From the NCBI GenBank assembly GCA_034096865.1, contig JAWQFJ010000523.1, positions 18,501 to 82,500 of the forward strand: DNA of 64,000 bases, read 5' to 3'. Origin of the DNA: Theodoxus fluviatilis (taxonomy: Eukaryota; Mollusca; Gastropoda; Cycloneritida; Neritidae). Below, one piece after another: positions 1 through 12,900 of this stretch. Each line of letters starts with the position of its first letter. Within the stretch, counting starts at the first letter, position 1. A model generated the notes under the pieces. That model ran no database searches, was not told the DNA's origin, and was given only the letters and a program-made list of their open reading frames with translations. Made by a program: the position numbers and the translations under genes.

Positions 1-150
1 GAAGACCATAAATCAGTACTGAGGTACAGTGGGTACTCACCACAGCATTGTACATCCAGTGACAAAGAAGACCATAAATCAGTACTGAGGTACAGTGGGT
101 ACTCACTACAGCATTGCACATCCAGTGAGAAAGATGGATGGAGTTTTATG
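1..150 (-). repeat. 66-bp minisatellite, outer block (left arm)
   Basis: Just over two units of the same 66-bp family seen at 294-1530, here a subvariant reading 'accataaatcagtactgagg'. The period is 66, since the same 16-mer starts at positions 1 and 67. The mirror block is 13381-13680. The SINE-like element at about 130-293 separates it from the main array. Confidence 0.85.
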
Positions 151-293
151 GCCTGTCAGCCGTTGTAGGCTATGTAAGGCCATTAAGCACAAAAATCATT
201 ACAATAGTCTAGAGTAAACGCAAATCAAGTCACAAAGTCTGTATTTATTCGCCTCTTTATGAATCACGAAGAGAGACACAGGGGTCTTCGTTG
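130..293 (-). repeat. SINE-like repeat inside the 66-bp array (left copy)
   Basis: Reverse complement of the copy at 13212-13380. It contains the conserved blocks of this window's SINE-like family: a '...tctc...gaggcgaataaata' block, a 'gtgacttgatttgcgttta' block, and a 'ggccttacatagcctac' to 'ccatccat' end. It interrupts the 66-bp minisatellite. Confidence 0.75.
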
Positions 294-1530
294 AGAAAGA
301 AGACCATACATGAGTACTGAGGTACAGTGGATACTCACTACAGCACAGTACATTCAATGAGAAAGAAGACCATACATGAGTACTGAGGTACGGTGGATAC
401 TCACTACAGCACAGTGCATTCAATGAGAAAGATGACCATACATGAGTACTGAGGTACGGTGGATACTCACTACAGCACAGTACATTCAATGAGAAAGAAG
501 ACCATACATGAGTACTGAGGTACAGTGGATACTCACTACAGCACAGTACATTCAATGAGAAAGAAGACCATACATGAGTACTGAGGTACGGTGGATACTC
601 ACTACAGAACAGTACATCCAATGAGAAAGAAGACCATACATGAGTACTGAGGTACGGTGGATACTCACTACAGCACAGTACATTCAATGAGAAAGAAGAC
701 CATACATGAGTACTGAGGTACGGTGGATACTCACTACAGCACAGTACATTCAATGAGAAAGAAGACCATACATGAGTACTGAAGTACAGTGGATACTCAC
801 TACAGCACAGTACATTCAATGAGAAAGAAGACCATACATGAGTACTGAGGTACGGTGGATACTCACTACAGCACAGTACATTCAATGAGAAAGAAGACCA
901 TACATGAGTACTGAGGTACGGTGGATACTCACTACAGCACAGTACATTCAATGAGAAAGAAGACCATACATGAGTACTGAGGTACAGTGGATACTTACTA
1001 CAGCACAGTACATCCAATGAGAAAGAAGACCATACATGAGTACTGAGGTACGGTGGATACTCACTACAGAACAGTACATCCAATGAGAAAGAAGACCATA
1101 CATGAGTACTGAGGTACGGTGGATACTCACTACAGCACCGTACATTCAATGAGAGAGAAGACCATACATGAGTACTGAGGTACGGTGGATACTCACTACA
1201 GCACAGTACATTCAATGAGAAAGAAGACCATACATGAGTACTGAGGTACAGTGGATACTTACTACAGCACAGTACATTCAATGAGAAAGAAGACCATACA
1301 TGAGTACTGAGGTACGGTGGATACTCACTACAGCACAGTACATTCAATGAGAAAGAAGACCATACATGAGTACTGAGGTACGGTGGATACTCACTACAGC
1401 ACAGTACATCCAGTGACAAAGAAGACCATACATGAGTACTGAGGTACGGTGGATACTCACTACAGCACAGTACATCCAGTGACAAAGAAGACCATACATG
1501 AGTACTGAGGTACAGTGGATACTCACTATT
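294..1530 (-). repeat. 66-bp minisatellite, left arm, about 18-19 units
   Basis: Direct tandem array with period 66 (unit starts at 301, 367 and so on). It carries recurrent point variants (cagtgg/cggtgg, cattca/catcca, cagcac/cagaac). Because 66 is divisible by 3 and one frame lacks stops, it yields a spurious 22-residue-repeat open frame of 428 codons. No evidence supports it as protein. It lies in the intron equivalent to lectin intron 3. Confidence 0.93.
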
Positions 1531-3930
1531 GCCATTATCATGGGTGTTTTGGGCATGCTGACCTAGCTGACTGGAAGGAATCTGCTGGCCTGGGATGCCT
1601 GGAGAACAAGACAGAAGTCCATCTCAGCTTCTACTGAGCATGGTCCATCTCAGCTTCTACTGAGCATCCTTCAACGTCTACTCATTCCACGGCACTCAAC
1701 ACATTTGTCCCAACTTCAACAAAGATGCAGGAAAAGAAAATATGTTGATGTGGTTCAAACAGAAACATGATTTATGAGGGGAAAAAAACAGGTGTAGCAA
1801 CATGATAGGCATCTTTTTCTTAAAACATCAAAATTATGTGAACATTTGTTGTTATATCAATCATAACATTACAAATACACAAGTGCTCTTCATTCATGTA
1901 ATTTGAGGTGATGTGTCTTTGCCATGAAAACAAACTGGAGACGGATTCACAGCACAGAGCCACCCGTGATTCTACAAGCAACAAGAGGGAGTTACGCATT
2001 CTGTCAGGCCAGGGGCAAAGTAGCAGAACCCATGTTAAGTGTTAGTCATGTCTAACCACAGACATGCGCTGCCAGCCAATTAGTATCATTTTCAGTTTGT
2101 TTCCTACTTCACTTTACCACCATGTCCATCCTCCACTGAAACTTGATCTCAACAGCATTGTACAACCAATCAATCCCCACCCTCCCACCCACCCACCCAC
2201 CCACCCACCCACCCACCCGCCTAACAGTTAGTGAAAACTTAATTATATCTCTTTGTTCCACAGAATCATTCACCCATTCACAGCATTAACTCTTAAGATC
2301 ATGTTCTGCCCATTACCGCCCACCCTGCTCAATCCTGTACTGCCCATAGCCGCCCACCCCACTAGCTCTTATCTGACTGATTTTTTAAAATACAAATGGC
2401 ACAATCCTTACAGGACTGGGGAATGAAACATGTGAATGACTTACAGGACCTTAAGAGTTAGGCTGGGCTAAAATAAAAGTATTACTTGCTTTGGTGGAGT
2501 ACTGCAAGGATGCTGACATCATGCAGATGTTACATCTGTGAGATCCATCATCACAAACTGTGCATCACAACAATTTTTTTAAAGAGAGAAAAGGGGGGTG
2601 GGGAGTGGAAGGTGAGGGGTGGAGGGGAGGAAGGGGGGGGGGGGGGGGATGATGCTTTTTCTACAACAAAAAACTATACCAAGTGACTTCTAAACTGCCA
2701 GCCTTCTCTGCATGTTAGTATTTTACCATGCATGGAATTCTTGAAGGGGACCAACAAACTCAATTTATCTGGTTGGTAAAACATCCAAGTCCACCACCCA
2801 CAGCTACAGGACAGGCTGAACATGGTGAATTCCACTAACTCATGCCCGCTGCGTTGCCATGCCGGTGCTTCTAACTTGGGGATCACACACCAGCCCACCA
2901 ACCTCCATGAGAGTGGAGCGTATCCAGGAGCAAATGAGCAGCACCCTCTCTGGGCCCCATGCTACCCCTGAAGGGCCCCATGTCTAAAGCCACTTTGCCC
3001 CTGGCATGGATGACCCCACTGTCCATAGGGGAGGGCAGCTCTATGTATTGCAGCGGAGTGGCTTTAGTGGTCTGGTGTCTCTTGGGCACCACCCCTGATA
3101 CAATGGGTAGAACCCAGTCAGGTCATTTCCAGTGATTGCAACATGTCACTCAACACTGAAATCTGCTTCTCACTGCTACAAATGGCATCTGCATGCATCA
3201 CAGTTGGGACTTTGTTGTGTTCTGTGGCAAGAGTTATAAACATACTTGGGGCTTGAATGAGAAAAAGAGAAATTGGAGCAGTATGATTTTTAGTTTCAAA
3301 AGGATGGAAAAAGAAAATCAAAATGAAGGAACCATACTTTTTTAACATACAACGTCAAAGCCCTGCAAGGGACAGACCGGGAAAATGTGGAATCTTATGT
3401 GATTTTGAATGGAAAATGTGTCTGACATCAAGCAAAAAACTGCAGTATTTACTTGTGACAAACTGACGTACATGCATCAGGTAAAGTCCTTTCAAAAAGC
3501 TTGACCCAGAATAATGTAATCAAGCGTGATAAATGAATCAATATGCTTGCAGAAACAGTAATAATTAAATGAGCAAAACTATGTGCAGTGATGTATACAA
3601 CAAAGAAATAAATGTGTGAACTTTAAGCAGCAGCACCAATAGTCATGCATGAGGAAACCAAAAGACTGGATTCATCATGCACTTTCTTATTGGGGAGATG
3701 TGCTGAATGAAATGCCAAAACAATCCACGAATCCAGTTAGATTCCACTGCTGAATGATGACCTGTACTGTGTGTGGTCAATGTATGTACACACATGGATA
3801 GTCCTTACTAAACAGATACAATGGTTTTTTTGACTAGCGGGCAACATACTTGGCTTCAGTGGTAGGACAAAAAGGTTTATTTTTAATGTTAAAATAGGAC
3901 TAGAAAGGCAGAGGGTGTGGCCATACTTAC
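1531..3930. other. Non-coding interval, left-arm lectin intron
   Basis: Mirror of 9579-11973. It holds a (CCCA)n tract at about 2163-2220, a long G run at about 2633-2650, and an open stretch around 2883-3092 (mirror 10417-10626). No coding exon could be defended. The tracts are potential G-quadruplex or polypurine structures. Confidence 0.6.
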
Positions 3931-6525
3931 TGAACTGACAGATGTAGTGGTAGTGGAACTTGAGGAGGCGGCAGGGGTAGTCGTGCCATTTCCAGTTGTC
4001 TGGGCGACGCATGGCCGCACAGTTCTCCAGACTCAGGCCAGGCAGCAGTGAGCCCCCCTCGCCTGAGGCCCAGTTCTGGTAGCTCACCTCCTCCCCTGCA
4101 ATAGTTTCCATGGTAACCTGAATGTTCTGCAGTCTGTGTCTCACCTTGTCCCAGGGAAAACTTTCTCTGGCAACTAGTGCTCTCTCTTGAATTCTATCAG
4201 ATTAACACACCATTTCCATTGTCCTTTTCAGCACTTGCAGTGTCTCTTGATCACGGACTCATGCTTCACAGCATGAATGAAGTTAGATGTTAATACTAGC
4301 CAAAAGAATTCATCATGGAAAAATTATTGATTTACTGTGATCCGTTACTGGACAACATGCATGAAAACACAAACCTAAGACCACAGCATTCCATCTCATG
4401 ACAAGGACATCAGGCAACTTCAGCTGTATGCAAGATCTGACACCATCTGGTGAAAATTTCAAGTCAGTGGCAATTAAACAAGTCATGGCATTGCTATTCA
4501 GCAAGAAGTACCAAGGCTTCAATGAGAATGGGGTGGGGATGGGCCTAGGAGCTGGAGATGGCTTACCTGTGGTCCAGATCCATCGCCTCTTCAGGTACTC
4601 TGCTCCTAGCCACACACCACTGTTCCTCCAGCCCAGAGCTGAGGAGTCCAAGATGCCCGCAATGTGTGTCATGGTTTCTTGGTCTTTAATCATCAGCATC
4701 TCTCCTCCAAGATTCCAGCAGGCATCACGGGCTTCCGCCCAGAAGACCTCGTCAGACACGAACAGGTAGCATGTGTCCCGGAACCGGTACTTGAAGTGTG
4801 TGTTGTCCTGCACCACAGGTGGGCAGTCCTCAAGGGAACCTGCACAGGCAAAGCAGTCATGAGGTGACCAAATGTGGCGCACATGTGGAGAGCACATTGT
4901 GTTTCAAAGCATATGAAGAGGTCATTTTTATGGGCTACCCTCGAAGCCAGAATGGGCACAACTGGCTGAAGAGTTGGTGGCAAATACTGAAATAGAAAGA
5001 ATGAACATTTGGATTCCTAACCATGCAAAACCCTCTGTGGGTTGGGGGTCAGAATAGACCCACCGCGTCTCCCTATGCAGTTCATAAGAAGCCAATAAAT
5101 AGGGACATCGTGACTTGACTTGCTCTTACTCTAGAGAGTTTCATAGATTCTGTGTTTAATGACCACGGACAGTTCCCTTTTGTAGTTCTTGCGCGCCATG
5201 CCTAAATTGTTAGATATAAGAGGCAAATTTGATGCTTTCTCTAAATTTAGACATCTGATTGCAATGGTGCAATATTCATTCGGTTGACTCTGTTGTGCCT
5301 GATGAGGTAACACTTGTATGAATAATTTTGAGTAAGTATAAGGCAGCAAATAAGCCTTTTTCTATCATTAGGAAAACACAACCTGAGACAGGCTGAGATC
5401 GACTGCCAATCCCAAGCCTGGCTCCCCTGAGATCCGCAGATTTCTTTGATAAGGAGGGACTGTCTGCAGGTTGGGGGGAGACCCCATCCCATCTGGGGAA
5501 GAGACCACTGCCACCATGGTCTTGGGTTTGGTCTAGGCCATTACCATCCGGCCTGGGACCAGCCAGCAGCTCCTATACCCATGGGTAACAATAAAGTTGT
5601 GGAAAGCAGCAGTGATTTTGTCTCATGCCTGGGCCCTTGTACCATCAAGCCTTGCCTCCACCCCCATCACAATAAAAAAATAGTATTGTATCTTTACATT
5701 TCTTTCTCTTCCAGTCACTCTTGCAAACATGTTGTTTTATTCAAACTATTTTATCCAGTTTAAACATGGTGTTATTGAACAGAAACTGGTATCTCTTTTT
5801 TATATATAAAAAGACCAAATCTTAAATTACATTTATTAATTTTATTTGCTTCTTTGCATAAGAAAGTGTGTAGTTACAAGTGACATTTCCAAATTGCAAA
5901 ATGTATGCATGTATTGTACTTTGTAGTGACTTCCAAGGTTTCATGAGGTATTGCAAATTTATTTGTTTGCTCAAACCATATTCATATACTCATCTTAAAA
6001 TCAGGTTAACCTTCATTTCTTTTAAATTTATATCAAATATTGATATAATTGTAACAAAAAAGAACTTTGGTGTGTCCTTTTTGCATTTAGTCATTTGTAC
6101 TACCAGTCATAAATTCATCCTTCTCTGCAAAACACTGCTGAAACTAATACATTGAAGCCAATTAGCCCTTTTAAGTTCTTATGTCCAAAAAAATTATTTG
6201 ATTTTAAATCAAGGGTTTTAATGAATTAAAAGCTCTGAGCAAAGTAGGTTTTTCCATGAGTCAGACTGCATCCTGTCAGAGGTCTGTCAGCAGTCTGCAA
6301 ACACTGAGGGACACTGCCCTGCCACAGCCAGTTTACATTGCGTGCAAAACTCGGGTCAGCCGGTGTCTTGGTGTCCCCGGAAATGACCAGCATCACGGAG
6401 TAAGGCGCCCTCGGTAACTTGAAAGGGCCACCGGAAGTGGGGCCTGGGTATGAAGGTCAAAGCTCACGTGACACTGCAACTCCAAGCATTAGAGAGTACG
6501 AGGTCAACATGCATGGCATTGCCAT
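3931..6525 (-). CDS. C-type lectin receptor, left-arm partial copy (exons 1-3)
   Basis: Mirror copy of the first three coding exons of the lectin gene at 6993. Exons on the - strand: 6525-6468 (ATG and signal peptide, 58 nt), 4839-4567 (273 nt) and 4095-3931 (165 nt), with the same splice sites and lengths as the right copy. Coding differences include an Ala/Thr exchange in the exon-2 segment (left Ala, right Thr at residue 87). The transmembrane and tail exons would lie beyond the left edge and are not visible, so it is unknown whether this copy is complete. If the palindrome is an assembly artefact, this is simply the second allele of the same gene. Confidence 0.8.
5026..5165 (+). repeat. 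SINE-like repeat copy (left arm)
   Basis: Contains the family head 'tgtgggttgggggtcagaat' followed by 'gacccaccgcgtctcccta', an 'aataaatagggacatcgtga' block and a 'cttactcta' block. It is truncated before the 'ggccttacatagcc' end. Mirror copy at about 8350-8490 on the - strand. It lies in lectin intron 1. Confidence 0.75.
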
Positions 6526-6992
6526 CAACAAAGGGATAAGTCTGTCCCAAAGTGAGGCTCTCGGCCGTTCATGTACAGAGCCGAGGTGTGAATCCTCCGT
6601 GACCCAAAGCTGTTGACAGGCTATTTGTGAAATGCGCTGCTCACACGAGCCTGAATCACGCCATCAGGAACAAAGTCCTTCCTAGGGCAGTGTGACCTCC
6701 TCTGCACCTGCCTCGTACACGTAGTCCACCCCCCACCCCCCCTCCCCCCTCCCCCCAAATTTGGGGGGAGGGGGGAGGGGGGGGGGGTGTGGACTACGTG
6801 TACGAGGCAGGTGCAGAGGAGGTCACACTGCCCTAGGAAGGACTTTGTTCCTGATGGCGTGATTCAGGCTCGTGTGAGCAGCGCATTTCACAAATAGCCT
6901 GTCAACAGCTTTGGGTCACTGAGGATTCACACCTCGGCTCTGTACATGAACGGCCGAGAGCCTCACTTTGGGACAGACTTATCCCTTTGTTG
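6526..6992. promoter_or_regulatory. Candidate shared promoter region between two head-to-head lectin copies
   Basis: The 467-bp interval between the two divergent ATG codons (6525 on -, 6993 on +) contains the palindrome centre. If the palindrome is real, both lectin copies are driven from here and each half holds an identical 5' UTR and proximal promoter. An open frame upstream of each ATG starts after a stop codon and lacks another in-frame ATG, so the chosen start is the first possible. No TATA box or initiator could be assigned with confidence. Confidence 0.35.
6721..6797. repeat. Palindrome centre: C-tract/G-tract hairpin
   Basis: C runs on the left (6729-6756) meet G runs on the right (6763-6787) across AAATTT, bounded by matching 'gtagtcc' and 'ggactac'. 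The G side (runs of 6, 6 and 10 G) meets the usual pattern for a G-quadruplex. Such a structure could promote polymerase turnaround in the cell, in library preparation or during sequencing. Confidence 0.9.
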
Positions 6993-9900
6993 ATGGCAAT
7001 GCCATGCATGTTGACCTCGTACTCTCTAATGCTTGGAGTTGCAGTGTCACGTGAGCTTTGACCTTCATACCCAGGCCCCACTTCCGGTGGCCCTTTCAAG
7101 TTACCGAGGGCGCCTTACTCCGTGATGCTGGTCATTTCCGGGGACACCAAGACACCGGCTGACCCGAGTTTTGCACGCAATGTAAACTGGCTGTGGCAGG
7201 GCAGTGTCCCTCAGTGTTTGCAGACTGCTGACAGACCTCTGACAGGATGCAGTCTGACTCATGGAAAAACCTACTTTGCTCAGAGCTTTTAATTCATTAA
7301 AACCCTTGATTTAAAATCAAATAATTTTTTTGGACATAAGAACTTAAAAGGGCTAATTGGCTTCAATGTATTAGTTTCAGCAGTGTTTTGCAGAGAAGGA
7401 TGAATTTATGACTGGTAGTACAAATGACTAAATGCAAAAAGGACACACCAAAGTTCTTTTTTGTTACAATTATATCAATATTTGATATAAATTTAAAAGA
7501 AATGAAGGTTAACCTGATTTTAAGATGAGTATATGAATATGGTTTGAGCAAACAAATAAATTTGCAATACCTCATGAAACCTTGGAAGTCACTACAAAGT
7601 ACAATACATGCATACATTTTGCAATTTGGAAATGTCACTTGTAACTACACACTTTCTTATGCAAAGAAGCAAATAAAATTAATAAATGTAATTTAAGATT
7701 TGGTCTTTTTATATATAAAAAAGAGATACCAGTTTCTGTTCAATAACACCATGTTAAACTGGATAAATAGTTTGAATAAAACATGTTTGCAAGAGTGACT
7801 GGAAGAGAAAGAAATGTAAAAAAAAAACACATTTTTTTATTGTGATGGGGGTGGAGGCAAGGCTTGATGGTACAAGGGCCCAGGCATGAGACAAAATCAC
7901 TGCTGCTTTCCACAACTTTATTGTTACCCATGGGTATAGGAGCTGCTGGCTGGTCCCAGGCCGGATGGTAATGGCCTAGACCAAACCCAAGACCATGGTG
8001 GCAGTGGTCTCTTCCCCAGATGGGATGGGGTCTCCCCCCAACCTGCAGACAGTCCCTCCTTATCAAAGAAATCTGCGGATCTCAGGGGAGCCAGGCTTGG
8101 GATTGGCAGTCGATCTCAGCCTGTCTCAGGTTGTGTTTTCCTAATGATAGAAAAAGGCTTATTTGCTGCCTTATACTTACTCAAAATTATTCATACAAGT
8201 GTTACCTCATCAGGCACAACAGAGTCAACCGAATGAATATTGCACCATTGCAATCAGATGTCTAAATTTAGAGAAAGCATCAAATTTGCCTCTTATATCT
8301 AACAATTTAGGCATGGCGCGCAAGAACTACAAAAGGGAACTGTCCGTGGTCATTAAACACAGAATCTATGAAACTCTCTAGAGTAAGAGCAAGTCAAGTT
8401 ACGATGTCCCTATTGGCTTCTTATGAACTGCATAGGGAGACGCGGTGGGTCTATTCTGACCCCCAACCCACAGAGGGTTTTGCATGGTTAGGAATCCAAA
8501 AGTTCATTCTTTCTATTTCAGTATTTGCCACCAACTCTTCAGCCAGCTGTGCCCATTCTGGCTTCGAGGGTAGCCCATAAAAATGACCTCTTCATATGCT
8601 TTGAAACACAATGTGCTCTCCACATGTGCGCCACATTTGGTCACCTCATGACTGCTTTGCCTGTGCAGGTTCCCTTGAGGACTGCCCACCTGTGGTGCAG
8701 GACAACACACACTTCAAGTACCGGTTCCGGGACACATGCTACCTGTTCGTGTCTGACGAGGTCTTCTGGGCGGAAGCCCGTGATGCCTGCTGGAATCTTG
8801 GAGGAGAGATGCTGATGATTAAAGATCAAGAAACCATGACACACATTGCGGGCATCTTGGACTCCTCAACTCTGGGCTGGAGGAACAGTGGTGTGTGGCT
8901 AGGAGCAGAGTACCTGAAGAGGCGATGGATCTGGACCACAGGTAAGCCATCTCCAGCTCCTAGGCCCATCCCCACCCCATTCTCCATTGAAGCCTTGGTG
9001 CTTCTTGCTGAATAGCAATGCCATGACTTGTTTAATTGCCACTGACTTGAAATTTTCACCAGATGGTGTCAGATCTTGCATACAGCTGAAGTTGCCTGAT
9101 GTCCTTGTCATGAGATGGAATGCTGTGGTCTTAGGTTTGTGTTTTCATGCATGTTGTCCAGTAACGGATCACAGTAAATCAATAATTTTTCCATGATGAA
9201 TTCTTTTGGCTAGTATTAACATCTAACTTCATTCATGCTGTGAAGCATGAGTCCGTGATCAAGAGACACTGCAAGTGCTGAAAAGGACAATGGAAATGGT
9301 GTGTTAATCTGATAGAATTCAAGAGAGAGCACTAGTTGCCAGAGAAAGTTTTCCCTGGGACAAGGTGAGACACAGACTGCAGAACATTCAGGTTACCATG
9401 GAAACTATTGCAGGGGAGGAGGTGAGCTACCAGAACTGGGCCTCAGGCGAGGGGGGCTCACTGCTGCCTGGCCTGAGTCTGGAGAACTGTGCGGCCATGC
9501 GTCGCCCAGACAACTGGAAATGGCACGACTACCCCTGCCGCCTCCTCAAGTTCCACTACCACTACATCTGTCAGTTCAGTAAGTATGGCCACACCCTCTG
9601 CCTTTCTAGTCCTATTTTAACATTAAAAATAAACCTTTTTGTCCTACCACTGAAGCCAAGTATGTTGCCCGCTAGTCAAAAAAACCATTGTATCTGTTTA
9701 GTAAGGACTATCCATGTGTGTACATACATTGACCACACACAGTACAGGTCATCATTCAGCAGTGGAATCTAACTGGATTCGTGGATTGTTTTGGCATTTC
9801 ATTCAGCACATCTCCCCAATAAGAAAGTGCATGATGAATCCAGTCTTTTGGTTTCCTCATGCATGACTATTGGTGCTGCTGCTTAAAGTTCACACATTTA

Positions 9901-12900
9901 TTTCTTTGTTGTATACATCACTGCACATAGTTTTGCTCATTTAATTATTACTGTTTCTGCAAGCATATTGATTCATTTATCACGCTTGATTACATTATTC
10001 TGGGTCAAGCTTTTTGAAAGGACTTTACCTGATGCATGTACGTCAGTTTGTCACAAGTAAATACTGCAGTTTTTTGCTTGATGTCAGACACATTTTCCAT
10101 TCAAAATCACATAAGATTCCACATTTTCCCGGTCTGTCCCTTGCAGGGCTTTGACGTTGTATGTTAAAAAAGTATGGTTCCTTCATTTTGATTTTCTTTT
10201 TCCATCCTTTTGAAACTAAAAATCATACTGCTCCAATTTCTCTTTTTCTCATTCAAGCCCCAAGTATGTTTATAACTCTTGCCACAGAACACAACAAAGT
10301 CCCAACTGTGATGCATGCAGATGCCATTTGTAGCAGTGAGAAGCAGATTTCAGTGTTGAGTGACATGTTGCAATCACTGGAAATGACCTGACTGGGTTCT
10401 ACCCATTGTATCAGGGGTGGTGCCCAAGAGACACCAGACCACTAAAGCCACTCCGCTGCAATACATAGAGCTGCCCTCCCCTATGGACAGTGGGGTCATC
10501 CATGCCAGGGGCAAAGTGGCTTTAGACATGGGGCCCTTCAGGGGTAGCATGGGGCCCAGAGAGGGTGCTGCTCATTTGCTCCTGGATACGCTCCACTCTC
10601 ATGGAGGTTGGTGGGCTGGTGTGTGATCCCCAAGTTAGAAGCACCGGCATGGCAACGCAGCGGGCATGAGTTAGTGGAATTCACCATGTTCAGCCTGCTC
10701 CTGTAGCTGTGGGTGGTGGACTTGGATGTTTTACCAACCAGATAAATTGAGTTTGTTGGTCCCCTTCAAGAATTCCATGCATGGTAAAATACTAACATGC
10801 AGAGAAGGCTGGCAGTTTAGAAGTCACCTGGTAGAGTTTTTTGTTGTAGAAAAAGCATCATCCCCCCCCCCCCCCTTCCTCCCCTCCACCCCTCACCTTC
10901 CACTCCCCACCCCCCTTTTCCCTCTTTTAAAAAAATTGTTGTGATGCACAATTTGTGATGATGGATCTCACAGATGTAACATCTGCATGATGTCAGCATC
11001 CTTGCAGTACTCCACCAAAGCAAGTAATACTTTTATTTTAGCCCAGCCTAACTCTTAAGGTCCTGTAAGTCATTCACATGTTTCATTCCCCAGTCCTGTA
11101 AGGATTGTGCCATTTGTATTTTAAAAAATCAGTCAGATAAGAGCTAGTGGGGTGGGCGGCTATGGGCAGTACAGGATTAAGCAGGGTGGGCGGTAATGGG
11201 CAGAACATGATCTTAAGAGTTAATGTTGTGAATGCGTGAATGATTCTGTGGAACAAAGAATATAATCAAGTTTTCACTAACTGTTAGGTGGGTGGGTGGG
11301 TGGGTGGGTGGGTGGGTGGGAGGGTGGGGATTGATTGGTTGTACAATGCTGTTGAGATCAAGTTTCAGTGGAGGATGGACATGGTGGTAAAGTGAAGTAG
11401 GAAACAAACTGAAAATGATACTAATTGGCTGGCAGCGCATGTCTGTGGTTAGACATGACTAACACTTAACATGGGTTCTGCTACTTTGCCCCTGGCCTGA
11501 CAGAATGCGTAACTCCCTCTTGTTGCTTGTAGAATCACGGGTGGCTCTGTGCTGTGAATCCGTCTCCAGTTTGTTTTCATGGCAAAGACACATCACCTCA
11601 AATTACATGAATGAAGAGCACTTGTGTATTTGTAATGTTATGATTGATATAACAACAAATGTTCACATAATTTTGATGTTTTAAGAAAAAGATGCCTATC
11701 ATGTTGCTACACCTGTTTTTTTCCCCTCATAAATCATGTTTCTGTTTGAACCACATCAACATATTTTCTTTTCCTGCATCTTTGTTGAAGTTGGGACAAA
11801 TGTGTTGAGTGCCGTGGAATGAGTAGACGTTGAAGGATGCTCAGTAGAAGCTGAGATGGACCATGCTCAGTAGAAGCTGAGATGGACTTCTGTCTTGTTC
11901 TCCAGGCATCCCAGGCCAGCAGATTCCTTCCAGTCAGCTAGGTCAGCATGCCCAAAACACCCATGATAATGGCAATAGTGAGTATCCACTGTACTTCAGT
12001 ACTCATGTATGGTCTTCTTTGTCACTGGATGTACTGTGCTGTAGTGAGTATCCACCGTACCTCAGTACTCATGTATGGTCTTCTTTGTCACTGGATGTAC
12101 TGTGCTGTAGTGAGTATCCACCGTACCTCAGTACTCATGTATGGTCTTCTTTCTCATTGAATGTACTGTGCTGTAGTGAGTATCCACCGTACCTCAGTAC
12201 TCATGTATGGTCTTCTTTCTCATTGAATGTACTGTGCTGTAGTAAGTATCCACTGTACCTCAGTACTCATGTATGGTCTTCTTTCTCATTGAATGTACTG
12301 TGCTGTAGTGAGTATCCACCGTACCTCAGTACTCATGTATGGTCTTCTCTCTCATTGAATGTACGGTGCTGTAGTGAGTATCCACCGTACCTCAGTACTC
12401 ATGTATGGTCTTCTTTCTCATTGGATGTACTGTTCTGTAGTGAGTATCCACCGTACCTCAGTACTCATGTATGGTCTTCTTTCTCATTGGATGTACTGTG
12501 CTGTAGTAAGTATCCACTGTACCTCAGTACTCATGTATGGTCTTCTTTCTCATTGAATGTACTGTGCTGTAGTGAGTATCCACCGTACCTCAGTACTCAT
12601 GTATGGTCTTCTTTCTCATTGAATGTACTGTGCTGTAGTGAGTATCCACCGTACCTCAGTACTCATGTATGGTCTTCTTTCTCATTGAATGTACTGTGCT
12701 GTAGTGAGTATCCACTGTACTTCAGTACTCATGTATGGTCTTCTTTCTCATTGAATGTACTGTGCTGTAGTGAGTATCCACCGTACCTCAGTACTCATGT
12801 ATGGTCTTCTTTCTCATTGAATGTACTGTGCTGTAGTGAGTATCCACCGTACCTCAGTACTCATGTATGGTCTTCTTTCTCATTGGATGTACTGTTCTGT

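Noticed and set aside
199..1485. 428-codon open frame with 22-residue repeats (and its mirror at 12019-13305)
   Set aside because: It follows a 66-bp minisatellite in an intron; other frames are also open, and it runs into a SINE-like element. No protein evidence.
6419..7099. 65-codon frames on both sides of the palindrome centre
   Set aside because: They are antisense to lectin exon 1 and its 5' UTR; the sense strand gives a signal peptide whose splice phase fits the next exon.
10417..10626. Independent small gene in lectin intron 3 (and mirror 2883-3092)
   Set aside because: No homology, no donor, and it is duplicated only by the palindrome. Kept only as a possible alternative exon.
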